From Candidatus Bathyarchaeota archaeon (lineage in GTDB: Archaea > Thermoproteota > Bathyarchaeia > TCS64): 64,000 nt of DNA. Below are positions 26,883 through 35,439 of this stretch, one piece after another. The stretch lies in NCBI GenBank assembly GCA_018396695.1, contig JAGTQU010000002.1, positions 41,007-105,006 on the forward strand, read 5' to 3'. Both the position numbers and the translations under genes were made by a program. Positions within the stretch are counted from its first letter, which is position 1. Every line of letters begins with the position of its first letter. The notes under the pieces were generated by a model, which was not told the origin of the DNA, made no database searches, and worked only from the letters and a program-made list of their open reading frames with translations.

Positions 26883-27326
26883 ATGGGGTCCGCCGGTTTG
26901 GATGATGAAAAATTGGTTAGCCAGTTGAAGGGAAACACCCTCAGGGCTTATTGGGCTCTCCTAGAATCTGAAAATGGTGTGATAGGCGTACGTGAGCTCC
27001 AGAGGCGCCTCCACTTCTCGAGCCCAAACCTGGCATTATACCACTTGAACAAGCTTGAGGAGTTAGGGCTAGCCTTGAATGATAGAGGCGACTATAGACT
27101 TGTGAGAGAAGTCAAGATAGGGGTGTTCAAGGAGTTCGTTAAGCTAGGCACATTAAGACTTCCTAGGCTTTTCCTTTATTCAACCATGTTTACAGGGTTA
27201 TTCCTCTTTTTCTTAACCCAGTTCAAGGCGGTGAACTTTTACAGCATATATGCGCTCATAACTAGCATTCTAGTAGTGGCGATTCTCTGGTTTGAGACCT
27301 TTAGGACTTGGAAACTGAAGCCTTAG
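26883..27326 (+). CDS. Winged-helix protein with two membrane helices
   Basis: Protein of 147 residues. Residues about 12-80 form a winged helix (GVRELQRRLHFSSPNLALYH is the helix-turn-helix, LGLALNDRGDYRL the wing). Two membrane helices follow (LFLYSTMFTGLFLFFL and YALITSILVVAILWF). Membrane-bound archaeal regulators of this kind often sense envelope or metabolite signals. The DUF4382 gene follows after about 100 nt. Its target is not known. Confidence 0.65.
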   Translation: MGSAGLDDEKLVSQLKGNTLRAYWALLESENGVIGVRELQRRLHFSSPNLALYHLNKLEELGLALNDRGDYRLVREVKIGVFKEFVKLGTLRLPRLFLYSTMFTGLFLFFLTQFKAVNFYSIYALITSILVVAILWFETFRTWKLKP

Positions 27327-27425
27327 GTTTAACCGTTCAACGACTTGTACAATCTGTTCAATTGCATTTCATTAAGTATCACTGCTAATAATCGTTATCA
27401 GATAGATCAGAGGAGCTTGGAACAG

Positions 27426-27992
27426 ATGGCATATGGTGTAAGAAAAGTCTTGGTCTTCGGTGTGATAGGGATATTAGCGGCGCTAATCGTATCCTCATCC
27501 CTGTTCATCCTTCCAAACCTGATCACAAACGTATATGGTAAGACAGGCACGCTATCGGTCAAAGTTACAGATGCTCCAGTACCTGACTTGAGGCATTTGA
27601 ACCTGACGATCACCTCTCTAGAGATTTTGAATGCTTCAGATGGATGGGTGTCGATCCCTATAAAAGGCGATTCAGTATACTTCGACCTCTTGGCGCTAGT
27701 AAACGTAACGAGAGACCTCGCAGAGAGCGAGATACCGGTAGGAAATTACTCGAAGATCAGGATGGAGATATCAAAAGCAAACGCTACCCTTGGTGACGGA
27801 TCAACGATCGATCTTAGAGTACCTCCAGGTCACATCGATATACACGTAAAATTTGAGATTAAAGCAGGGAAAACAACAGTCTTGCTCATCGACATCACAG
27901 CAGATAGGGTTAAGATAGCCAATGAGGGGATGTCAGGCAAGACTCCGAACTTGAACCCACAGTTTAAGACTATAGTGGCGCCGCCTCACTAA
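27426..27992 (+). CDS. DUF4382 membrane-anchored or secreted protein
   Basis: Protein of 188 residues if begun at ATG 27426, which has GAGGAG about 10 nt upstream. An upstream TTG (27345) would add a non-conserved leader. One N-terminal hydrophobic helix (VLVFGVIGILAALIVSSSLF) is a signal or anchor. The rest is a beta-sandwich matching DUF4382: SVKVTDAPVPDLRHLNLTI, SIPIKGDSVYFDLLAL and the late KAGKTTVLLIDIT. Such proteins are found on surfaces of archaea and Bacteroidetes. The role is not known. Confidence 0.75.
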   Translation: MAYGVRKVLVFGVIGILAALIVSSSLFILPNLITNVYGKTGTLSVKVTDAPVPDLRHLNLTITSLEILNASDGWVSIPIKGDSVYFDLLALVNVTRDLAESEIPVGNYSKIRMEISKANATLGDGSTIDLRVPPGHIDIHVKFEIKAGKTTVLLIDITADRVKIANEGMSGKTPNLNPQFKTIVAPPH

Positions 27993-28173
27993 ATCCTCTT
28001 ATTTTTAAATAGTAATTTTTAAAAACTATTTCTGTTCTTATAAGATAGCTGAAGTTGTGTAGAACACTTATTCCTTGTTAATCGTCCGATTAGTTTTTAA
28101 ATTCAGGGTATCCTTTAATATAATTCCATGAATTTTGCGTAACGTCAAGGACTGAATCTCAAATGGTGATGAG

Positions 28174-29499
28174 TTGACGAAGCCAAATGAAGAAATTCCA
28201 TTAAAAAGAGCATTGAACCTTATTCAGACAACATTTCTTGGAGTCGGCACAGCTATCTGCGGCACAATGTTTGCTGTAATGGGGAGAGCTGTGGAAACAG
28301 CTGGACCTAGCATAGTGATAACATTCTTGATTGGAGCCTTCTTCGCACTGCTCGGGGGGCTTTCATACGCTGAGCTTGGAGCAGCCGTACCAGGTGGTGC
28401 GGGGGGCGCAGTAAGCTTTGTTAGAAGAGCCTTCGGGGAGGGAATACTAACATTCATTGCAGGATGGTATGATTGGGTTGGAAGCATAACAGATTGCTCT
28501 TTAGGCGCAATAGTCTTTGCTTTCTCTATTAATTATTTCTTAAAATGGTTGGAGCCTTATACTTTAGCAGCTATAACATTGATTTTTTTCGCTTTAATAA
28601 ACTTTAAAGGAGTTGAATCAACAGGAAAAACCCAATTTATTCTTACCGGCGTTCTAATTTCATCCATCTCCCTTTATATCATCGGATCTTTCTTCAGTTT
28701 TGATCTGGGCAGATTTGAGCCTTTGTTCCCAAGGGGTCCTTTGTCAACGTTATTCATGATAAGCTATATTTTTCCAGCATATGCAGGGTATGAAACCATA
28801 ACACAGTTATCTGAAGAGGTGAGGATTGCCGGGAAAACAATACCGAAAGCTCTTTTTTTGTCCCTGATCATGATCACTATTCTTTTCACGGGAACAGCTA
28901 TAGCGACGATCGGCGGGGCCTCTCAGGAGGCATATGGATCTTCTGATACACCTTTGCAAGACGCTGCAAATTATTTCATGGGACCTATAGGAGTGATCGT
29001 TGTGACTTTTGGAAGTATTGTCGCAACCTTATCCACAATTAATGGCAGTATGGCAGGGGGAACAAGGATAGCTTACGCACTATCCAGAGGTAACCTGCTG
29101 CCGCCTGTTTTTAAAAAGGTCCATCCTAAATATAATTCTCCATATACATCATTAGCGCTTACTACTCTTTTAGCGATCATTTTCGTACTGACCAAATCTG
29201 TTGACTTTATAGTCTATGTGATTGCTCTAGGATATAATGTTACAGCAATCACTGTAGCCTTATCCTTAATCCGTTTAAGGAAAGCTGAACCTCAACTCTA
29301 TCGTTACTTCAAAGTTCCATTATATCCATATCCAACAATCTTATCTATCATCACTTCAGTCTTTATGATCCTGACTTTAAGCTTAGAGTCGCTTGCTCTA
29401 GGATTAGCCTTCGGGCTTCTGGGTGTTGTTTTATTTACACTCGCAAGAGAGTATAGTAAAAGACAAATGATAGGAAAAAAAATTGGAATCCTATCTTAA
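28174..29499 (+). CDS. APC-superfamily amino-acid permease
   Basis: Integral membrane transporter of 441 residues with about 12 hydrophobic helices. The first conserved segment is TTFLGVGTAICGTMFAVMG, with the unwound glycine region of APC helix 1. Others are GLSYAELGAAVPGGAGG and YETITQLSEEVRIAGKTIPK. The start is TTG 28174, preceded by GGTGATGAG. A TrkA-type regulatory protein and an MscS channel follow in the same direction. The substrate amino acid is not clear. Confidence 0.85.
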   Translation: MTKPNEEIPLKRALNLIQTTFLGVGTAICGTMFAVMGRAVETAGPSIVITFLIGAFFALLGGLSYAELGAAVPGGAGGAVSFVRRAFGEGILTFIAGWYDWVGSITDCSLGAIVFAFSINYFLKWLEPYTLAAITLIFFALINFKGVESTGKTQFILTGVLISSISLYIIGSFFSFDLGRFEPLFPRGPLSTLFMISYIFPAYAGYETITQLSEEVRIAGKTIPKALFLSLIMITILFTGTAIATIGGASQEAYGSSDTPLQDAANYFMGPIGVIVVTFGSIVATLSTINGSMAGGTRIAYALSRGNLLPPVFKKVHPKYNSPYTSLALTTLLAIIFVLTKSVDFIVYVIALGYNVTAITVALSLIRLRKAEPQLYRYFKVPLYPYPTILSIITSVFMILTLSLESLALGLAFGLLGVVLFTLAREYSKRQMIGKKIGILS

Positions 29500-29500
29500 T

Positions 29501-29516
29501 TTTTATTGCAATAAAA
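29501..29516. terminator. AT-rich palindrome after the permease gene
   Basis: TTTTATTGCAATAAAA is a perfect 16-nt palindrome beginning one nt after the permease stop codon. It could be a terminator hairpin or an operator for the trkA-mscS pair. The downstream gene begins about 30-45 nt later. Confidence 0.4.
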
Positions 29517-29544
29517 CTTTTAATTAACTCATAGCCGATTTGAT

Positions 29545-30228
29545 TTGGGATATAATCTCTTGCGAGTATTGGTGGTTGGCGCTGGGCATATAGGAATGCC
29601 AATAATTTATCATCTTTCGGAGAAAGGACATCTAATAACAGTCATTGAAAAAGATGAAAAGAGATGCAAAGAAATAGCTGAACACTCAGATGCCGCAATT
29701 TTTAATGGGAACGGAATAGAAATAGAAATATGGAAGAAGATCGAGACAGACAAAATTGATGCTATGTTTATACTAACCAATGATGATGAAACTAACCTTC
29801 AGGTCTGCCAAATCGCTAAAAGTCAATTCGGAATACCTTTTGTAATCGCGAGAGCGCACCAGCCAGAAATCATAGAGACTCTTAAAAAGGCAGGTGTAGA
29901 TGTTGTAATCTGCCCCTCCCAAGAGACATATCGTCTCTTCTTGAACGCTCTGGAGACTCTCAATTCCGAAATTTTATATGAGAATGCGAGTGAAGACTTC
30001 AAGATTATAAAGCTTAGAATTCCAACCAATGGAAGCATAATAGGCAAAACCGTTGACCATTTAGGCGTCCCAGAAGACTGTAGAATAGTAGGAGTATTTC
30101 GAAATGGTCAGCTTATATACCCGACGAAGACTTTCATGTTTAAAGGGGGAGACAAGGTATTGATTTCAGGTTCTTTGAAATATGTTGAAGAGATCGCGGA
30201 AAAAATTAGACATGTTGAAGCAACCTAG
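29545..30228 (+). CDS. TrkA/RCK-type nucleotide-binding regulatory protein
   Basis: Cytoplasmic protein of about 227 residues. The N-terminal Rossmann fold (RVLVVGAGHIGMPIIYHL, residues about 7-24) binds NAD(H) or a nucleotide, with an acidic second strand end TVIEKDEKRC. The C-terminal RCK_C domain (about 145-225) has the usual TIGK...LVSGS pattern (KVLISGS). TTG 29545 and TTG 29560 are both possible starts, and the latter gives the common MRVLVVGAG. Such proteins gate K+ channels or Trk/Ktr transporters, so here it may control the adjacent APC permease or the channel. Confidence 0.85.
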   Translation: MGYNLLRVLVVGAGHIGMPIIYHLSEKGHLITVIEKDEKRCKEIAEHSDAAIFNGNGIEIEIWKKIETDKIDAMFILTNDDETNLQVCQIAKSQFGIPFVIARAHQPEIIETLKKAGVDVVICPSQETYRLFLNALETLNSEILYENASEDFKIIKLRIPTNGSIIGKTVDHLGVPEDCRIVGVFRNGQLIYPTKTFMFKGGDKVLISGSLKYVEEIAEKIRHVEAT

Positions 30229-30240
30229 GAGAACAAAGCA

Positions 30241-31029
30241 ATGAGTCCGAAAGCCCTAGAGACTTCATCAATCCTCCAAGCTGGTATCCAAATACCGTAC
30301 GATCTCTTTCTGAAATTAGCTATTCTCTTCACCATACTTATCGCAACCTGGATAGTCTCCAAAATATTTGGAAGTTTGATATCGAAAGCTTTGGGTAAGG
30401 TCAACCAGAAAGTTGCCCGACAGGCAAGGCGTATAGCTACATCTCTAATCTGGTTAATTGGGATCTTGACCGGCTTAGGTCAGCTCGGATTAGAGATGAC
30501 ACTAGTTTTTACAATCATAATAATCTCTACGGTAATATTCCTGTTATCTATCAGAGACCTACTGTTAAACCTAGGTTCTTATGAAGTTATTGACACCTAT
30601 GATCTTTTCAAGGTAGGAGACTGGATTCAAGTAGGCAGTTTTTTCGGAAGAGTAGTAAATATGAACTGGATGAACACGACTATTGTTACACCTGAAAACG
30701 AAATAATCTATATACCTAATTCGAAAATTATCGAAGACATAGTAGTAAATAAAACCGCTTCAGGAGAAATACGGATTTCGGTGCCAATTACCATAGATGA
30801 TGCTCTCCAAATTTCCGAAGTCGAGAAGATTTTACTAGAAGCTGCCGACGAAGTTAAAGAGGAGCTATCCCCAAACTCTAAGCCTGAAGTCCGTACTATC
30901 AGCGTAAAGAATAACGCGATCGAGCTAGGGCTTCTTCTAAAGATTAACAACCCTGCAAAATACTCGTTTATCGCCTCAGAGATTTTAAAGAGAGCTAAGA
31001 TTAGAATAGATGAAATAAAGAAAAAATAA
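30241..31029 (+). CDS. MscS-family mechanosensitive channel
   Basis: Small membrane channel of 262 residues. Three membrane helices (residues about 20-125) lead into the MscS beta domain, with the hallmark FKVGDWIQVGSFFGRVVNMN, then NEIIYIPNSKI and the alpha/beta C-terminal vestibule. It releases solutes on osmotic down-shock. It starts 12 nt after the TrkA-type gene, so the permease, RCK and channel genes form one unit. This suggests joint control of osmolyte or ion flux. Confidence 0.87.
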   Translation: MSPKALETSSILQAGIQIPYDLFLKLAILFTILIATWIVSKIFGSLISKALGKVNQKVARQARRIATSLIWLIGILTGLGQLGLEMTLVFTIIIISTVIFLLSIRDLLLNLGSYEVIDTYDLFKVGDWIQVGSFFGRVVNMNWMNTTIVTPENEIIYIPNSKIIEDIVVNKTASGEIRISVPITIDDALQISEVEKILLEAADEVKEELSPNSKPEVRTISVKNNAIELGLLLKINNPAKYSFIASEILKRAKIRIDEIKKK

Positions 31030-31239
31030 TGGTATTGTTCCTGAAAGCCTATATCCTTTGAATGTATCCAGATACGTTGCTTTAAACCTAAGTGTATTTT
31101 GAATTTTACTGAGTCGGCTCTGACAAGATTATGTTCATTTAGAAGCTTAATGTTATTCATTCGTAAAGCATACTTCAAAAACTGTAGGCAGTCATAGACC
31201 CCTCAATCTGAAAAATTAAAGAGCATCTTCCTATAAAGG

Positions 31240-32004
31240 CTAGAAGAGCAGAGATAAGCAGGTAATAGCTCCCTCACATTTTTCAAACTCACTCACTTCG
31301 ATAGGCCTCACCTCGAACCCTGCTCCATGGACCAGTTCGTGAGCATGAGGACATTTCCCAGGCATTAGCACGATGTCTCCAATCGCAAGCGTGTTCGCAG
31401 CATATGCTTCCTCTTTTGGAACTACGATCACCTTTAAATCCTCCAGCGCAGGATGCTTCGCATAGTCTTCAGTTGCTATTACGGTTCTCTTCCCAAGGTA
31501 GGTGATGTAGCTTTTCAGGTGAACGATTTTAGGATTCTCGATAACATCTACTCTAACATTCAACCATTCTCTAATCTGCTTCACTCCATCCATGTTGGTT
31601 CTCTCAGTCACTCCGCTTATGAGTCGATCCGGGAGATGAACCACATCTCCTCCCTCAACAGTAGCAGGATATTCCGCCTTTTTCACAGGCATGTAGGTTT
31701 TAAGAAACTCCATAACAGCCTCCTCTTCACCTCGGCGGCTATCCTTCGCCATCCGGCAGATGAGGGCTCTACCCTTATGGATGACTGCATTATCTTCTAC
31801 AAAGCATGAGTCGGGATGCATATCATCCCGAGGGAGAGTGATTACCTCGAGACCGAGTTCTCTCAGGGTTTGACAATACTCTTCGTGCTGCTTCCTTGCA
31901 AGGTTGAGATCTACGAGATGTCTGAGCGGGTGAGAGGAGATACAACTTCTATAACGATCCCCTGGCTGCCTGACTAAAGCATGTTTTGGGGCATTATCAC
32001 TCAT
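31240..32004 (-). CDS. Dimethylarginine dimethylaminohydrolase / arginine-deiminase-superfamily enzyme
   Basis: Guanidine-modifying hydrolase of 254 residues with the five-bladed fold. Motifs in order are RQPGDRYRSCISSH, then DSCFVEDNAV (substrate-binding Asp), GGDVVHL, the catalytic histidine in HLKSYITYL, and the nucleophile Cys in EGAITCLSLLF at the C-terminus. It may hydrolyse methylated arginine or a related compound to citrulline. Plain arginine deiminase is less likely because the protein is short. A 210-nt gap separates it from the MscS gene; nothing is visible in it. Confidence 0.85.
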   Translation of the reverse strand: MSDNAPKHALVRQPGDRYRSCISSHPLRHLVDLNLARKQHEEYCQTLRELGLEVITLPRDDMHPDSCFVEDNAVIHKGRALICRMAKDSRRGEEEAVMEFLKTYMPVKKAEYPATVEGGDVVHLPDRLISGVTERTNMDGVKQIREWLNVRVDVIENPKIVHLKSYITYLGKRTVIATEDYAKHPALEDLKVIVVPKEEAYAANTLAIGDIVLMPGKCPHAHELVHGAGFEVRPIEVSEFEKCEGAITCLSLLF

Positions 32005-32096
32005 CTAACTCATGTTTTTAGTATGAGACTTCAGTAAAAATGCTTTCGACTATTAAAAACTGATCCTAATTTTGTGAGGCTGTTAGCTCCAAAAAT

Positions 32097-33674
32097 TTAA
32101 TGCAATTTGAGGCTTCTCCTCTTCTGCGCGTTCTCAGCCTCCTCCTCAGCCTCCTTCAATAGTCGGTATATGTCAGGAGTCCGCCCACCATGCTTCGTCT
32201 CACGACCCGCCGTCCTAACCATGACTGGGACAGGGACAAATGGACCAACCAAGATGGCTTCACCCTGCTCTAAAGAGGGTAGATCCTCTAGAAGGTCTTC
32301 GGAGAAGGATTCGCTTGCAGCACGTATGGTCTGCTGGTCTGACTGGTTGACTATGCGGAGGATCGCCAAGTTGCTGCAATTACTTAAAACATCAGAGTCG
32401 ATCTTCCTCGGTCTCTGACTTATGATTATGAGGAATAAACCGAATTTCGCTCCCTCCGTCGCTATCCTCGCTATGATGTTCCTTGAGAACTTTCCACCCA
32501 TCTCGGCTGGTAAGGCGAATCTATGAGCCTCCTCGATGAAGATAAACAAGGGGGGTTTAGCCCAAGGCTCCTTCCTGAACTTTGCATCGAAGATTTTCTG
32601 GAGAATGACTCCGACGAAGACGTCTTGAACACGATCAGGCAACCCGCTTAGGAAGATATCTGACATATGCATCGGCTTGAAGAACTTGCTAACATCTAAA
32701 TCCTTATAAGTGAATACGCCTTCGTCACTGAGATCCTCGAGACGCATCTTGATAGTGGCTATTCTCTTCTCATCTTCTTTCCTATCAGGCTTCTCATCGT
32801 CGAGTTTAGCTACGATATCGTCTATTGTGTAGAGCCTTTTCTCTTTCGATAGGTCTTTGATGACCCTTCTCAGGATTATTCTTTGGATGTCGCCGTCAAT
32901 CCCAGCTAATGCGTAAAGCTCTCTTAGACTGCATGAGGAAACACTTAGGTTCAGAGGCTCCGTATTAGGTGATTCAAACCTCTCAGCGGCTTCAGGTTTA
33001 AACACGGTTATCTTATCATGGAAGAATTTGTGAAGGCGCCCTTCAAGATCCAGAGCCATGTTAGCATAGTCTCCGTGAGCGTCTATCGTCAGAATCGTTG
33101 CTCCTCTCTTGAGAAGTTCCTCCATGATCTTGCCTGCAAAGTAGCTCTTACCGTACCTGGTCATCGCTAGGATAGCGGTATGCCTATGCAACTCTCTCCC
33201 CGAAATGCTTATATCAACCCCCTCCCTGTGGAGAAGGCTTCCCACCTTCAGCGGAACATCCTCTACACTAATCTTGAAGAATTCGTTTAAGAGACTATCA
33301 GAGGCTCTCAGCACAGGTGTGCCTGGCATCGGAGGGGAGCGGGGATGTCGGATCTCTCGCTTCCCACCTTCTTCATGGATATATCCGAGAACCTTCGCGG
33401 AGGCTATTATCTGCATAAGCTCGTCGCTCACCCCTAGTGCCCTCTGCTTCCAAGACGCGCTTGGGGTACTTCTCTGGTCGTAGAAGGGGTGGCTTGATGC
33501 GAGGCGCTTGACCTGACCGAGGACTTCTACTTCCTTGACTAAGCCCTCTCGGAAGATTTCTTCAACAGATACTTGAACATATTCATAGTTGATTGGACGG
33601 TGTTCAGGACTGTAGATGCTAAACTCGAACGAGCCGGGAGTTGCCTGCCCTATAATCATCCCGTACTCGATCAT
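32097..33674 (-). CDS. herA: HerA hexameric DNA helicase/translocase
   Basis: FtsK/HerA-superfamily ATPase of 525 residues that pumps DNA during end resection in archaeal double-strand break repair. A HAS-barrel-like N-terminus (residues about 1-110) precedes the RecA-like core. Walker A is ILAMTRYGKSYFAGK (Arg replaces the usual Gly), Walker B is LFIFIEEAHRFALPA, and a sensor stretch is LIIISQRPRKIDSDVLSNC. Its start overlaps the nurA stop by 4 nt. Mre11 and Rad50, often linked, are not in this window. Confidence 0.93.
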   Translation of the reverse strand: MIEYGMIIGQATPGSFEFSIYSPEHRPINYEYVQVSVEEIFREGLVKEVEVLGQVKRLASSHPFYDQRSTPSASWKQRALGVSDELMQIIASAKVLGYIHEEGGKREIRHPRSPPMPGTPVLRASDSLLNEFFKISVEDVPLKVGSLLHREGVDISISGRELHRHTAILAMTRYGKSYFAGKIMEELLKRGATILTIDAHGDYANMALDLEGRLHKFFHDKITVFKPEAAERFESPNTEPLNLSVSSCSLRELYALAGIDGDIQRIILRRVIKDLSKEKRLYTIDDIVAKLDDEKPDRKEDEKRIATIKMRLEDLSDEGVFTYKDLDVSKFFKPMHMSDIFLSGLPDRVQDVFVGVILQKIFDAKFRKEPWAKPPLFIFIEEAHRFALPAEMGGKFSRNIIARIATEGAKFGLFLIIISQRPRKIDSDVLSNCSNLAILRIVNQSDQQTIRAASESFSEDLLEDLPSLEQGEAILVGPFVPVPVMVRTAGRETKHGGRTPDIYRLLKEAEEEAENAQKRRSLKLH

Positions 33675-34966
33675 AGTTCCACCTCTCTGAGTGCCCTCCT
33701 TCTTCTAGTGGTATCAAATCCAGCTTCTTTAAGCCTTTCAATCAAGTACGGCTCATATTTCGATTTATAGAGGTCTGTATCGAACCTTGCAATCTTGTCT
33801 GCGTTATGGAGGGGGATATTATACTCGACTTCGTTGCAGAACCAGTACCCTAGATGGTTAAGGATACGGATTAAGGCTTCAAGGCTCAACCCTTCATCGA
33901 CAAACCTACTCCTCTTCATACTCTTCCACTTTCCTTTGAATCCTAATATGGAGGCGGACAGGTCAACTCGAAGTGGACGTGCGTCTAAAGCAGGTTTGAA
34001 GTAGGTCATCGCCACCCCAGGAGTAGAGAAGAAGGCGTCCAAAGCTGAGATCACTCTCTCTGCTACTGATCCACCAACAACACGCTCGATTCGACGGTAA
34101 AAAGCCGGTATACTACCCCCCACATAATAGATTGAGGGTGCGAGGAGTAGAGGAGTGGAGAACCCTGTTTTAGATACTGAGTGCTCGATGAGTGCTGTGT
34201 CGCACAATGGAACGGTGTCAAGGAGCGGTTCAAGAGCCTCCTTATCTTCAGGAGTCCAGTCAACCATTTTCAACCTAAGATCATATGGAGACGAAGCCTC
34301 TTCGAGAAGAGAAACCTCCTTTTTTAAACCTGCTTTAATGGCAGCCTCCTTTAGAAGTTCCATGTGGAGATAGAAGACTGAAGAGTCTTTAGAGACTGCT
34401 GCTAATGGAAAAACCTCGGCTACGCTGACCTTGTAGAGTGAAGAAACTGCTTCGAAGAGTTCAGCCATCAAGGTTGAATGATGCTGATAATCGTGGATCG
34501 CGTAAGGAAAACGGGGAAAATACAGGGAGCCATCCATCAACACTAAAGGCTTCCCTCCCTCCTTCAGCACCTGTTCTGAAGCCTTTCTAGCAGCCTCATA
34601 CTCTGAGATCAAACGCACGTAGCTAGGGATACTGTAACGGTCCCTATCATCGAACACTTCTCCAGAGTAGATTTTAACCCGCTTCACCATCCCTTGACCC
34701 CTATCTCGAATATGGATCAGAGCGCACGCTCTACCAACGGCTATAAATCCTCCATAAGCGAACTCTGAGAATTGTACACCTCCATCCACAGAGATCAGGG
34801 TCACGTCATCTTCAGGAGGCTTAAAAACAAAGTCGATCCATTTCCCCGTGACTTCCCTCGACAGTTTAGGTGGAGGAGTCTCACTTTCCTGTCTCTTGAT
34901 ATTTCCAATAACCCGCTCAAGCTCTTCATAAAACTCTTCAAAGAAGAGGTCTCTAACCTGTGGCAA
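33671..34966 (-). CDS. nurA: NurA 5'-3' nuclease
   Basis: Nuclease of 431 residues that works with HerA to resect DNA ends. Active-site segments are visible: ISVDGGVQFSEFAYGG (first acidic residue), VLMDGSLYFPRFPY, FPLAAVSKDSSVFY (lysine) and the late YFKPALDARPLRVDLS. The stop overlaps the herA start by 4 nt. A TATA element (TATAAAA on the minus strand at about 35001-35007) lies about 40 nt upstream, between this gene and the SRP RNA, so nurA-herA has its own promoter. Confidence 0.92.
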   Translation of the reverse strand: MPQVRDLFFEEFYEELERVIGNIKRQESETPPPKLSREVTGKWIDFVFKPPEDDVTLISVDGGVQFSEFAYGGFIAVGRACALIHIRDRGQGMVKRVKIYSGEVFDDRDRYSIPSYVRLISEYEAARKASEQVLKEGGKPLVLMDGSLYFPRFPYAIHDYQHHSTLMAELFEAVSSLYKVSVAEVFPLAAVSKDSSVFYLHMELLKEAAIKAGLKKEVSLLEEASSPYDLRLKMVDWTPEDKEALEPLLDTVPLCDTALIEHSVSKTGFSTPLLLAPSIYYVGGSIPAFYRRIERVVGGSVAERVISALDAFFSTPGVAMTYFKPALDARPLRVDLSASILGFKGKWKSMKRSRFVDEGLSLEALIRILNHLGYWFCNEVEYNIPLHNADKIARFDTDLYKSKYEPYLIERLKEAGFDTTRRRRALREVEL

Positions 34967-34997
34967 GACTCATCTAAAAATTGATCAACGATTGTAG

Positions 34998-35010
34998 GCT
35001 TTTATACTCA
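34998..35010 (-). promoter_or_regulatory. TATA element of the nurA-herA operon
   Basis: Minus-strand GAGTATAAAAGCC lies about 35 nt upstream of the nurA ATG. It sits in the 56-nt gap after the SRP RNA gene, as expected for an archaeal promoter giving a short leader. Confidence 0.6.
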
Positions 35011-35022
35011 ATGGTTTAGAGC

Positions 35023-35340
35023 GCAGCGGAGGCTCCTCAAGGTCGCAGGCTAATCGACCTGCAGCTACGCTTAGCCCTCCTCGAGCCCGTTACACATGAG
35101 CGCTGAACGTCCAGATTTAGGTTGCTCCCTCCCGGGCCTGGCCAGGTTCACCTAGTGAATGCTCCTTCACCTCCCTACAGAGGTGAAGGCCACAACCGCC
35201 AGCCCCATGAGGCAGGCCTTCAACGGATTGCTGAGCGCCTTACAGCCCGCTTCACCAGCTCCCTTGAGGTTGCTGACCCCCTTTATAGCCCGTTAAGGGT
35301 GATAGGGCAGGGCTAGTTCCCCGGTCCTACCCTCCGCTGC
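35023..35340 (-). ncRNA. Signal recognition particle RNA (7S RNA)
   Basis: GC-rich 318-nt gene in an AT-rich gap. Its ends pair perfectly: minus-strand GCAGCGGAGG at 35340-35331 with CCUCCGCUGC at 35032-35023, the closing helix of archaeal 7S RNA. The universal helix 8 core is present at about 35143-35120, with CCAGGCCCGGGAGGGAGCAA carrying a GGGA tetraloop and the SRP54-binding asymmetric loop. A TATA-like TTTATTC (35370-35364) sits 24-30 nt upstream of the first base, fixing the strand and start. It partners SRP54, encoded at 62167-63492. Confidence 0.93.
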
Positions 35341-35439
35341 AGTATCTCTTAATTGAGATTTCAGAATAAATGCGTTTCTGATAGAAAAATTAATATGCAG
35401 TTTGATCACCCTCAGAGAAATACAAATTTAGGAAGCTTT

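Noticed and set aside
35122-35316. Open frame on the plus strand within the SRP RNA
   Set aside because: It lies entirely inside the 7S RNA gene, whose ends and core pair on the minus strand, so it is a shadow.
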